NCBI RefSeq assembly: GCF_036227405.1
Contig: NZ_CP109473.1
Span: forward strand, 7,192,001 to 7,256,000
From: Streptomyces sp. NBC_01460
GTDB taxonomy: Bacteria; Actinomycetota; Actinomycetes; Streptomycetales; Streptomycetaceae
Length of the DNA: 64,000 nt
Reading direction: 5' to 3'
Shown here in pieces: positions 42,108-49,914 of this stretch. Position 1 is the first letter of the stretch. Each line of letters opens with the position of its first letter. The position numbers and the translations under genes were made by a program. The notes under the pieces are model-generated. The model saw nothing but the letters and a program-made list of their open reading frames with translations, was not told where the DNA came from and searched no databases.

Positions 42108-42944
42108 TCAGGCCAGCAGCTCCCTCAGCGAGGCGCTCATCCGGGTGACGAAGGCCTCGCGGACCTCGTCCGTCACGCGGTCGAGCGACAGATACGGATT
42201 GAGGTCCTCCAGCTCGACGAGCAGCAGGTCACCCTCCGGTGTCCGGCAGGCGTCCACGCGCTGGATGCCGTGGGCGAGGGAGTTCCACTCCACGAAGCGG
42301 CGCGCGAAGTCCAGGTCCTCGGAGCTCGCCGCATACGGTTCGAGCACCCACCGCCTGTCCGGATGCGGTGCGTGCAGGGCGTACTGGAAGTCGTGGTCGA
42401 CGAAGTAGAAGGACACCTCGTAGCGGAAGTCGATCCGGGGCTGGACGAGCAGGGTGCCGTCGGCGTCCTCGGGCAGCTCCGGTTCCTCGGTGAACCGGAG
42501 TCCCACCGAGTCCGCGCCGAGCTTCGGCTTGACCACGTACCCGTCCGACCGGGAGAGCAGCCCGAGGTCGGCCGCGCGGTCCACGGTCGGGATCACCGGG
42601 AACCCGGCCCGGCTCAGATCGACCAGGTACTGCTTGCCCGCCATGTCCCCGCGGCCGTCGAGCGAGTTGTAGACCCGGGTCCCCGACTCCCGGGCCCGGG
42701 TCCGGAACGCGTCGTACGCCTCCTGGTAGTGCAGGACCGGACCGCTGTTGCGCACCACGACCGCGTCGAACCCGTCCAGCAGCGCCGCCGCGTCCCGGGG
42801 GTGACAGAGCGCGACGTCGAAGGACTCGCGCAGCCGTGACGTCAGGAAGATGTCCTCGTCGCAGTACCGCCGGCCGCGCGCCTCGTAGGCGAGGTCGGTG
42901 ACGAAGAGGACGGACGGGCGGGGTGCGGCGGGCGCGGCGATCAA
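42108..42944 (-). CDS. ATP-grasp family ligase-like enzyme
   Basis: A 278-residue RimK/glutathione-synthetase-like protein. Features are an N-terminal pre-grasp strand (PSVLFVTDLAYEARGRRYCDEDIFL), the ATP-binding lysine segment DGYVVKPKLGADSVGLRF, the central QPRIDFRYEVSFYFVDHDFQYA, and the metal motif LVELEDLNPYLSLD. It should join a carboxylate to an amine using ATP, but the substrate is unknown. The start is TTG at 42944, supported by GGGAG six bases upstream and by in-frame sequence. It is divergent from a P450 gene across 107 bases. Confidence 0.8.
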   Translation of the reverse strand: MIAAPAAPRPSVLFVTDLAYEARGRRYCDEDIFLTSRLRESFDVALCHPRDAAALLDGFDAVVVRNSGPVLHYQEAYDAFRTRARESGTRVYNSLDGRGDMAGKQYLVDLSRAGFPVIPTVDRAADLGLLSRSDGYVVKPKLGADSVGLRFTEEPELPEDADGTLLVQPRIDFRYEVSFYFVDHDFQYALHAPHPDRRWVLEPYAASSEDLDFARRFVEWNSLAHGIQRVDACRTPEGDLLLVELEDLNPYLSLDRVTDEVREAFVTRMSASLRELLA

Positions 42945-43051
42945 GAAGTACTCCCAGGGGGTTCGGTTGCGGGCCGTCGGTCAATAGCCTTGCCGGTGCT
43001 GCCCGTTCACTGCCGTGCAGCGCCCTGATCTCTGCCCCACAGGAGTCACAC

Positions 43052-44278
43052 GTGTCCCAGGCTTCGTCACCACCCGACATTCTCTCGCCCGCGTTCGCCG
43101 CCGATCCCTACGGGGCCTACCGGACGATGCGCGAGAGCGCCCCCCTGATCCACCACGAGGCGACGGGGAGTTACCTCGTGTCCCGGTACGAGGACGTCGA
43201 GCGCGTCTTCAAGGACCGGTCCCAGGAATTCACCACCGAGAACTACGACTGGCAGCTAGAGCCCGTCCACGGCCGGACGATCCTCCAGCTCAGCGGCAGG
43301 GAGCACGCCGTACGCAGGGCCCTGGTCGCTCCGGCCTTCCGGGGCGCGGACCTCCAGGAGAAGTTCCTGCCCGTCATCGAGCGCAACGCCCGCGAGCTCA
43401 TCGACACCTTCCGGCACACCGGAGAGGCGGACCTCGTCGAGGCGTTCGCAACCCGTTTCCCCGTCCTGGTCATCGCCGACATGCTCGGCCTGGACCGGGA
43501 CGACCACCAGCGGTTCCACGGCTGGTACACCAACGTCATCGCCTTCCTCGGCAACCTGGCGGGCGACCCCGAGGTCACCGCGGCGGGGGAGCGGACCCGC
43601 CAGGAGTTCGCCGAGTACATGATCCCCGTCATCCAGCGGCGCAGGGAGGAGCCCGGGGACGACCTGCTCTCCGCGCTCTGCGCCGCCGAGGTCGACGGGG
43701 TGCGGATGAGCGACGAGGACATCAAGGCGTTCTGCAGCCTCCTCCTCGCCGCCGGCGGGGAGACCACCGACAAGGCCATCGCCTCGGTCTTCGCGAACCT
43801 GCTGGCCCACCCCGAGCAGCTGGCCGCCGTGCAGCGGGACCGGTCGCTCGTCGACCGGGCCTTCGCCGAGACGCTGCGGTACACCCCTCCGGTCCACATG
43901 ATCATGCGGCAGACGGCGGGCGAGGTTGAGCTGTCCGGTGGCACCGTCCCGGCCGGAGCCACCGTGACCTGTCTGATCGGCTCGGCCAACCGGGACGAGG
44001 CCCGCTACGCCGAACCCGACCGCTTCGACCTCTTCCGTGACGACCTGACCAGCACCACGGCGTTCTCCGCCGCCGCCGACCACCTGGCGTTCGCGCTGGG
44101 CCGGCACTTCTGCGTGGGCGCGCTGCTGGCCAGGGCCGAGGTCGAGACGGGCGTCAACCAGCTGCTCGACGCGATGCCGGAACTGCGTCTCGCCGACGGC
44201 TTCCAGCCGGTCGAGACGGGCGTCTTCACCCGTGGCCCGGCTTCGCTGCCCGTACGGTTCACCCCGGCCGCGGTGTGA
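43052..44278 (+). CDS. Cytochrome P450
   Basis: A 408-residue soluble P450 of the usual Streptomyces size. I-helix LLAAGGETTDK (about 230-240), K-helix ETLRYTPPVHMIMR with ExxR, and the heme loop FALGRHFCVG are all intact. The start GTG 43052 has AGGAG six bases upstream. No ferredoxin gene adjoins it. Divergent from the ATP-grasp gene and separated by a terminator from the acyl-CoA dehydrogenase. Substrate unknown. Confidence 0.93.
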   Translation: MSQASSPPDILSPAFAADPYGAYRTMRESAPLIHHEATGSYLVSRYEDVERVFKDRSQEFTTENYDWQLEPVHGRTILQLSGREHAVRRALVAPAFRGADLQEKFLPVIERNARELIDTFRHTGEADLVEAFATRFPVLVIADMLGLDRDDHQRFHGWYTNVIAFLGNLAGDPEVTAAGERTRQEFAEYMIPVIQRRREEPGDDLLSALCAAEVDGVRMSDEDIKAFCSLLLAAGGETTDKAIASVFANLLAHPEQLAAVQRDRSLVDRAFAETLRYTPPVHMIMRQTAGEVELSGGTVPAGATVTCLIGSANRDEARYAEPDRFDLFRDDLTSTTAFSAAADHLAFALGRHFCVGALLARAEVETGVNQLLDAMPELRLADGFQPVETGVFTRGPASLPVRFTPAAV

Positions 44279-44283
44279 GCGCC

Positions 44284-44310
44284 GCCGGTGCGGCGGACCG
44301 CCGCACCGGC
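44284..44310. terminator. Bidirectional hairpin terminator
   Basis: GCCGGTGCGGCGG (44284-44296) and CCGCCGCACCGGC (44298-44310) are perfect reverse complements with a one-base centre, so the RNA stem closes with about 11 pairs. It lies between the convergent stops of the P450 and the acyl-CoA dehydrogenase. Confidence 0.7.
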
Positions 44311-44322
44311 ACCTCCGGGCAG

Positions 44323-45537
44323 TCAGCGGATGTGACGCCCCGATATGGCCCGGGCGATGACCAGGCGCTGGATCTCGCTCGTCCCCTCGAAGATGGTGTA
44401 GATCTTCGCGTCGCGGTACATCCGCTCCACCGGGTGTTCCCTGCTGTAGCCGGCACCGCCGAGGATCTGGACGGCCTTCTCCGTCGCGGAGACCGCGAGT
44501 TCACCCGCGCGGAGCTTGGACATGGACCCCTGTCCGGCGTCGAAGGTCCGGTCGTTGCGGGCCATCCACGCGGCCTGCCAGATCAGCAGGCGTACGGCCT
44601 CGATCTCGGTGCGGATGTCGGCCAGCGCGAACGCGATCGACTGGTTCTCGATGATGGGGCGGCCGAACGCCTCGCGCTCTCCCGCGTACTCCAGCGCGTA
44701 CTCGTACGCCGCCCGCGCGATGCCCAGCGCCTGCGCCCCCACCGTGGGACGGCTGACCTCGAAGGTCGCCATGGCCGCCTGGCCCTTGGCGGTCCCGCCC
44801 TCGCGGGCGCGGGCCAGCCGGGCGTCGAGCTTCTCCTTCCCGCCGAGCAGACAGTGCCCGGGGACGCGTACGTCGTCGAGGAAGACGTCGGCGGTGTGCG
44901 ACGCGCGGAGGCCCAGCTTCTTGATGGTGCGGCTCGCCGCCAGACCCTTCGTACCGGGCGGGACGATGAACGCCGCCTGCCCGCGGGCGCCGAGCGAGGA
45001 GTCGACCGAGGCGACCACGACATGGACCTCGGCGATCCCGCCGTTGGTGATCCACGCCTTCTGGCCGGAGAGCACCCACTCGTCCTTGGCCTCGTCGTAG
45101 CGGGCCCGGGTGGCCATCGCGGAGACGTCGGAGCCCGCCTGGGGCTCGGAGACGCAGAACGCCGCCACCTTGGGGTCGTCCTCGTCGCCGTAGCACTGGG
45201 GGACCCACTCGGCGAGCTGGTCCGGGGTGCCGGAGGCGAAGATCCCGGCGACCGCGAGCGAGGTGCCGAACAGCGCCATGCCGATGCCCGCGTCGCCCCA
45301 GAACAGCTCCTCGTTGGCGATCTGGAGGGAGAGTCCGCTCGGGTCCCCGTACATGTCGGCGAGGGACTCGAAGCCGTACAGACCGATCCTGGCGGCTTCC
45401 TGGATGACCGGCCACGGGGTCTCTTCCCGCGCGTCCCATTCGGCGGCCGCCGGGCGGACCACCTGGGCGGCGAAGCCGTGCACCCAGTCGCGCAGGTCCC
45501 GCTGTTCCTCGGTCAGGGCGAGGGAGAAGTAGCTCAT
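44323..45537 (-). CDS. Acyl-CoA dehydrogenase
   Basis: A 404-residue FAD enzyme that introduces the 2,3 double bond of acyl-CoA. The flavin segment is AAFCVSEPQAGSDVSAM, with WVLSGQKAWITNGG, and the C-terminal GGAGYSREHPVERMYRDAKIYTIFEGTSEIQRLVIAR holds the catalytic-base glutamate in FEGT. It starts 4 bases after the SCP2 gene stop and so forms a two-gene unit with it. The chain length it acts on cannot be told. Confidence 0.94.
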   Translation of the reverse strand: MSYFSLALTEEQRDLRDWVHGFAAQVVRPAAAEWDAREETPWPVIQEAARIGLYGFESLADMYGDPSGLSLQIANEELFWGDAGIGMALFGTSLAVAGIFASGTPDQLAEWVPQCYGDEDDPKVAAFCVSEPQAGSDVSAMATRARYDEAKDEWVLSGQKAWITNGGIAEVHVVVASVDSSLGARGQAAFIVPPGTKGLAASRTIKKLGLRASHTADVFLDDVRVPGHCLLGGKEKLDARLARAREGGTAKGQAAMATFEVSRPTVGAQALGIARAAYEYALEYAGEREAFGRPIIENQSIAFALADIRTEIEAVRLLIWQAAWMARNDRTFDAGQGSMSKLRAGELAVSATEKAVQILGGAGYSREHPVERMYRDAKIYTIFEGTSEIQRLVIARAISGRHIR

Positions 45538-45541
45538 GGGC

Positions 45542-46015
45542 TCAGGCCTTCGGGATGTCGAAGTAGCGGGTGAGCCCCGAGGCCAGGCCGACGTCGCCGG
45601 CGATCTTCAGCTTGCGCATCATGAACATCGTCACGGGATTGCCGTTGCCGGAGACCAGCTTGAGGAACTCCGCGTCGCCCATGACCAGCGTCGTGCGGGG
45701 CTCCGCGTCCGAGCGGCCCGCGCTCACCGTGCAGGCACCGTCGGCTATGGAGGTCTCGTAGACCTCTTCGCTCTCGCCGGTGATCTTCCAGCGGATCAGG
45801 GCCTTCAGCTGACCGGCCGCCTCCGGACGGAACTGCTGGCGCATCCGGCCGAAGACCTCGCTCAGCACCCGGGTGCGCAGGTCACCGTGCATGACCTCGC
45901 CGAGCTGCCTGGCGGACAGGCCCTTGACGATCCGTGCGAACTCCTCGGGGGAGACGGCCGCGAAGTCGAGCCCGGACAGTTCGTCGGTGAGGTTGCCGCT
46001 GCTGTTCTCGGCCAC
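45542..46015 (-). CDS. SCP2 sterol-binding domain protein
   Basis: A 157-residue SCP2-like lipid carrier (RPEAAGQLKALIRWKITGESEEVYETSIADGACTVSAGRS, TTLVMGDAEFLKLVSGNGNPVTMFMMRKLKIAGDVGLAS). It probably presents acyl-CoA or another lipid to the co-transcribed acyl-CoA dehydrogenase. GTG at 46015 follows GGAGTAAGG. Two palindromes sit immediately upstream and overlap the presumed promoter. Confidence 0.9.
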   Translation of the reverse strand: MAENSSGNLTDELSGLDFAAVSPEEFARIVKGLSARQLGEVMHGDLRTRVLSEVFGRMRQQFRPEAAGQLKALIRWKITGESEEVYETSIADGACTVSAGRSDAEPRTTLVMGDAEFLKLVSGNGNPVTMFMMRKLKIAGDVGLASGLTRYFDIPKA

Positions 46016-46024
46016 GCCAAATCC

Positions 46025-46054
46025 TTACTCCAGAGTAAACTTACTTCTGGGTAA
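46025..46054 (-). promoter_or_regulatory. Twin palindromic operators before the SCP2-ACAD operon
   Basis: TTACTCCAGAGTAA (46025-46038) has perfect 6-base arms. TTACTTCTGGGTAA (46041-46054) is a degenerate copy 16 bases on. Tandem sites of this type are typical of TetR-family regulators of fatty-acid catabolism. They lie 9-39 bases before the SCP2 start, so binding would block transcription. No such regulator gene is in the window. Confidence 0.65.
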
Positions 46055-46088
46055 GGTAAGGCGGCCGCCGCCGCTTAGCAAGCAGCCG

Positions 46089-46352
46089 TCACCAGGATCC
46101 GTCCGGGTGCACCGCCAGGTGCGGGTGATGGGCCGACAGCACCTTGTTGGCCCGGGCGAGCTCGGACAGCGCCTGCTCGCGGTCGGCCTGGTCCTCGATG
46201 CCGAGCCTCGGCCCCCGGAACCTGCGGACCTCGCGGGCGGCGCAGTCGGCGTCCAGCTCCGCCTGCAGGATGTGCGGCGGGGTGCAGGACCCGATCAGCG
46301 CGGCGACCCGGTCGGGGATCGGTACGGGGACGAGCAGGTGCGAGGCGGTCAT
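46089..46352 (-). CDS. Small hypothetical protein
   Basis: An 87-residue protein starting MTASHLLVPVPIPDRVAALIGSCTPPHILQAELDADC and ending with a His-rich tail (SAHHPHLAVHPDGSW). It has good Streptomyces codon bias and a GAGGG site before the ATG at 46352. No domain recognised. It lies between the SCP2 operator region and the PucR gene and is transcribed with neither clearly. Confidence 0.6.
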   Translation of the reverse strand: MTASHLLVPVPIPDRVAALIGSCTPPHILQAELDADCAAREVRRFRGPRLGIEDQADREQALSELARANKVLSAHHPHLAVHPDGSW

Positions 46353-46551
46353 GTGGGGGTTCCCTCTCGGATGGTCGGCCAGGAGGTGGTGCTCCGCGAC
46401 GGCCGGTGGGCCACCGCTCCTCCTTATGTAACGGGACGCAGTTCCTGGTTTCTCGTTGAGAACGTCTCCGTGTCGCAACCGTTTGGGACTGACCGTCTAT
46501 TTCGCGTTACCTGGCAGTAAGTTGATTCTGTGCGCGGTGTGTGATGCTCCC

Positions 46552-47766
46552 TCAGTTGAGGGACTGGCCGCCGCGGGCGCGTAACCGCAGGGCGCGCAGC
46601 ACGGCTTCGGTCGAGAAACGGCTCTCCGGGTCGGTGAGCTGATCTCCGAAGATGGCCTCCAGACTGCGCATCCGGTAACGGACCGTCTGGGGGTGGACGT
46701 CCAGCAACTCGCCCATCTGCGCCGCGGTGCCGCGCGTGTCGAGCCAGATCCGCAAGGTCTCGATCAGTCGCTCGCGCCGTGTGGCGCTGATGCCGGAGAC
46801 GGGGGACAGTTCGCGCTCGGCGAGCTGGTCGAGGAGGACGGGGTCGGAGAGGAGCCACAGCGTGGTGAGGTGGTCCTCGCAGAGGATGACCGGTGCGTCG
46901 TCGATGACCCCCGCGTCGACCAGTTCGAGTACGCGGCGTGCCCAACGGATCGAGTCCGAGGCGAGCGCGGTCGGCACGGTCAGCCCGATCGCCGCGCCAC
47001 CGCCGGGAATCGTCCGGTCGAGCATCTCCCTGCGCGTGTCGTTCATCGGGCCGGGGATCAGCAGATGCGGCTGCGGATCGGCGGGGTCGATCAGGACGTC
47101 GTGGTCCGCGCTGATCCGGTCCACGCCGGACGGAGCGCGTACGGCGACGAGCGTGACCTGCTCGGGCAGTGTCCAGCCGGTCTGCTCGCACAGCTCGGCG
47201 ATGGCGCTGCGGGGTACCGGTCTGCCGGTGAGGATCAGATGCAGCAGCCGTCGGCGCACCGCCTCGCCCTGCTGGTCGGACTGGGCCTGCACCTCCAGAT
47301 AGCCCTCGCGGGACAGTGACTCGAGCTCGTCCACGTACGCGAAGAGCGCGTCGGCGAAGCTGAGCATCAGTGCCGGCGAGAAGTTGTAACTCCGGCCCAC
47401 TTTCTTCGCCCGTCGCAGCGCGACCCGCGCGCCCAGCCGGTACGCGCCCTGCAGCGCGTCCATGGTGCGGCCCTCGTAGGCCTCGAACCGGCCGAATCTC
47501 CGGCACATGTCGTCGCGCAGGACCGTGGGGGAGGTGGGCTCGGCGACCAGATCGACGAAGGAGGAAAGGCTCTGTTCGACGCCCATGCGAATGGACGCGC
47601 CGTTGGGTCCGTTCAGAAGACGCGCGTATTCCGGATAGGCGCGGGTCACTTCCATGCCTATCTCTTTGATCAGGCTCGGCAGTTCGGGTCGCATGATCGC
47701 GGCGAACTCCTGGGGGAGGGGCCCCAGCGGGTCTCCGGTGTCCAGCGGCTGGATAAGTCTCGGCAT
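46552..47766 (-). CDS. PucR/CdaR-type transcriptional regulator
   Basis: A 404-residue regulator. An N-terminal helical sensor region (about 15-165, HRxxGxx-free RsbR/PucR-like) is followed by a GGDEF-like CdaR middle domain (about 190-310) and a C-terminal HTH_30 domain (RLIETLRIWLDTRGTAAQMGELLDVHPQTVRYRMRSLEAIFG, about 335-376). The start at ATG 47766 fits a GAGGGG site. It is divergent from the exported-protein cluster over 663 bases and is the nearest candidate controller of that cluster and the mce operon, which is inference from position. Confidence 0.88.
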   Translation of the reverse strand: MPRLIQPLDTGDPLGPLPQEFAAIMRPELPSLIKEIGMEVTRAYPEYARLLNGPNGASIRMGVEQSLSSFVDLVAEPTSPTVLRDDMCRRFGRFEAYEGRTMDALQGAYRLGARVALRRAKKVGRSYNFSPALMLSFADALFAYVDELESLSREGYLEVQAQSDQQGEAVRRRLLHLILTGRPVPRSAIAELCEQTGWTLPEQVTLVAVRAPSGVDRISADHDVLIDPADPQPHLLIPGPMNDTRREMLDRTIPGGGAAIGLTVPTALASDSIRWARRVLELVDAGVIDDAPVILCEDHLTTLWLLSDPVLLDQLAERELSPVSGISATRRERLIETLRIWLDTRGTAAQMGELLDVHPQTVRYRMRSLEAIFGDQLTDPESRFSTEAVLRALRLRARGGQSLN

Positions 47767-48429
47767 GACCGTCCCCTCGTCTGTCCCGGGTCCGGTGTGG
47801 AGGAGCAGGTGGGGGAGAGCGCTCCCATGGACCGACAGGTGTATACCAACATCGGCGCCGAAGATAGACCAAGTCGGGCGGGGTGCACACTGCTTGGACA
47901 AGATCGAACTGCAAGGGGCACACACCGTGGCCCAGTTGTGGTGCTCCCGTGCAGGTGGGGCGGTAAATGCTCACTTCCGGACAATGTTTTCGGCCGTGGG
48001 TGGCACCGAGGGTGCCGGCGAGGGGGTGCGACAGCCCCGCCGACGGCCACGTCGGGATGACTGTCGGGCCCTCGGCCGGATCCCACGTGATCTTCGCCCG
48101 TTGCCCGGTGGGGCAGCGGCGTCCGCTCCGGGATTCCGGCACCGCGCTCCATTCCCTTGAGATATTGCGCACCAAGTGACAAGTGTGCGGGCCGAATTAG
48201 TGATCTGCTGACGAGGAAAAAAACTTGCCGGACCAATCTTGACCCGCAGGATTGTGCTCCAAGTTTCCCGCAAGTAACGTCACGCCCTGTCACAGAACGT
48301 GTGTGGCTGAAAGCGCAGCACGGCCCCCCACGCAACACGATTCATCGCGGCACTCCCTGCGCCTTTGCAGGAATTCGAGTGCTGTCCCCGCAACAGTGCG
48401 CCCGCACTGCCGAATCGGAGGAACTCACT
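47767..48429. other. 663-base intergenic region between the PucR gene and the exported-protein cluster
   Basis: I see no credible gene here. It holds the motif at 48169-48186 described separately, a more AT-rich stretch around 48160-48300 with an A-run (GAGGAAAAAAACTT) and TTGACC near 48239 as a possible -35, and a good GGAGGA ribosome-binding site at 48418-48423 for the first exported protein. The long leader of at least 130 bases after the AT-rich part is unassigned. Confidence 0.6.
48169..48186 (+). promoter_or_regulatory. Shared motif, copy A, upstream of the exported-protein cluster
   Basis: CGCACCAAGTGACAAGTG lies here. Its first 15 bases recur exactly, on the opposite strand, at 52525-52539, and its last ten (GTGACAAGTG) recur at 53014-53023. 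CGCAC and GTGCG (48186-48190) flank it as a short inverted repeat. It is a candidate regulator-binding site linking this cluster with the mce operon. Confidence 0.5.
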
Positions 48430-49068
48430 GTGCGCAACACCCTCAGAAAGATCGCACTCACGGCCGGTGCCGCCGCGGCCGCCGTCACTCTCGGCGCGAC
48501 CACCGCCACCGCCGGTGTGGCCGCACCGACCTGGACCGTCACCCCCGCTCCCTCGCCGGTGGCGGTCTCGGCCACCAACTCCGGCACCGTCTCCCTCAGC
48601 CTCAACGGCATCCCGCTGACGTGTACGACATCGGCGGCCAGCGCCGTGCTGGCGACCGCCTCCGGCACCACCAACGTGACGGTCGGCACCATCGCTCCGC
48701 TGACCTGGAGCGGGTGCACCAGTCCGTTCGGCCCGGTGACACCGACCGCCAACACCTCCCCGGCGTGGCAGCTGAAGGCGAACACCTACAGCGCCGGCAC
48801 CACCACCGGTTACATCTCCGGTGTCAAGGCCACGCTGACCGTCCTCACGTGCACCTTCACGGTGACGGGCGATGTCACCGCCGGCTACAACAACACCAGC
48901 GGTCAGCTCACGATCGGCAACAACGCCACCTACCAGCTGACCGTCGCCACCGTCACCCCGGGCTGCGCCGGGATCGCGGCCGTGGGCCAGCACCCGACCT
49001 ACACCGCCAAGTACAACGCGGTCAAGACCGGTACCACCATCAAGCCGGGCATCGTGTACACCCCCTGA
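48430..49068 (+). CDS. Secreted protein of unknown function, paralogue A1
   Basis: A 212-residue exported protein. The signal peptide (about 1-28) ends in TTATA. The mature part is Thr/Ala/Val-rich and beta-stranded, with four cysteines in the contexts PLTCTTS, SGCTSPFGP, LTCTFTV and PGCAG that align with those of the next gene, suggesting two disulphides. No membrane anchor or LPxTG. GTG 48430 follows GGAGGAACTCACT. First of four exported proteins before the mce operon. I know no function; a lipid-binding or surface coat role is conceivable. Confidence 0.8.
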   Translation: MRNTLRKIALTAGAAAAAVTLGATTATAGVAAPTWTVTPAPSPVAVSATNSGTVSLSLNGIPLTCTTSAASAVLATASGTTNVTVGTIAPLTWSGCTSPFGPVTPTANTSPAWQLKANTYSAGTTTGYISGVKATLTVLTCTFTVTGDVTAGYNNTSGQLTIGNNATYQLTVATVTPGCAGIAAVGQHPTYTAKYNAVKTGTTIKPGIVYTP

Positions 49069-49097
49069 TCAGGCCACGAGCCACTCAGGAGTGAGCA

Positions 49098-49134
49098 GGG
49101 ATCGCACGGCGGGGTCCGCCCGCCGTGCGATCCC
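49098..49134 (+). terminator. Strong hairpin between paralogues A1 and A2
   Basis: A perfect 16-base stem (49098-49113 with 49119-49134) has a 5-base loop, 29 bases after the A1 stop. It should stop most transcripts after the first gene, implying that A1 is expressed more than the genes behind it or that A2 has its own promoter. Confidence 0.82.
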
Positions 49135-49173
49135 CGTGTCCACCGGCACGCGACCGGAACGGAGGAGCCAGCT

Positions 49174-49818
49174 GTGCGCAGATCTCCCGGGAAGCTCGCC
49201 ACGGCGGCGGGTGCCGCCCTCGCCGCGGTCACCTTCGCGGCACCTGTCGCCACGGCGGGCGTCGCGGCGCCGGCCTGGACGGTCGGCCCGAGTCCGGTGC
49301 AGACCTTCTCCGCCGGCTCAGGGGCCGTGCGGATCCAGTGGGGCGTCAGCGCCGGTATTCCTCTCGTGTGCACGTCATCGGTGGCGCGGGGCAACCTGGC
49401 GTCAGCCACCGGCGCCGTGGACGTGCAGATCGGCGCCATCGCCCCGATGACCTGGAGCAACTGCTCCAGCCCGTTCGGCCCCATGAATCCTGTCGCCGAC
49501 ACGTCCACCCCGTGGAAGGTGATGGCGAACAGCTACAACGCCGGTGTCACCAGGGGGTACATCTCCGGTGTGAAGCTCCGGCTGCAGATGCTCACCTGCA
49601 CCATGGCCGTCTCGGGCCGACTCGCCACCACCTACACCAACTCGACGGGCGAGCTCGAAGTCAAGAACGACGCCACCTACAAGCTCACGGTGGCCACCAC
49701 CACCGCGGGGTGTTCCGGGCTCACCGCCGTGGGCGACAACTGGGTGTACGCGGCCCGTCATTCGGTGGTCACGCCGAGTGGCGGCACTGCCAAGCCGAGC
49801 ATCGTGCACACCTCCTGA
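49174..49818 (+). CDS. Secreted protein of unknown function, paralogue A2
   Basis: A 214-residue exported protein, clearly homologous to the preceding one: the signal peptide ends VATA, then GVAAPAWTVGPSP, PLVCTSS, IGAIAPMTWSNCSSPFGP, YISGVKLRLQMLTCTMAVSG and AGCSGLTAVGDNWVYAARHS. All four cysteines and the TxGYISGVK block match A1. GTG 49174 follows GGAGGAGC. Tandem duplication is the likely origin. Function unknown. Confidence 0.8.
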   Translation: MRRSPGKLATAAGAALAAVTFAAPVATAGVAAPAWTVGPSPVQTFSAGSGAVRIQWGVSAGIPLVCTSSVARGNLASATGAVDVQIGAIAPMTWSNCSSPFGPMNPVADTSTPWKVMANSYNAGVTRGYISGVKLRLQMLTCTMAVSGRLATTYTNSTGELEVKNDATYKLTVATTTAGCSGLTAVGDNWVYAARHSVVTPSGGTAKPSIVHTS

Positions 49819-49914
49819 ACCGGGCCGCACACCAGTCCTGAGCGAACAGGGGCCCCGTCGCGAGTCCACCCGCCGGGGGTACACGTCCGACCGGTCCGAA
49901 AGGGGACATCGTCA

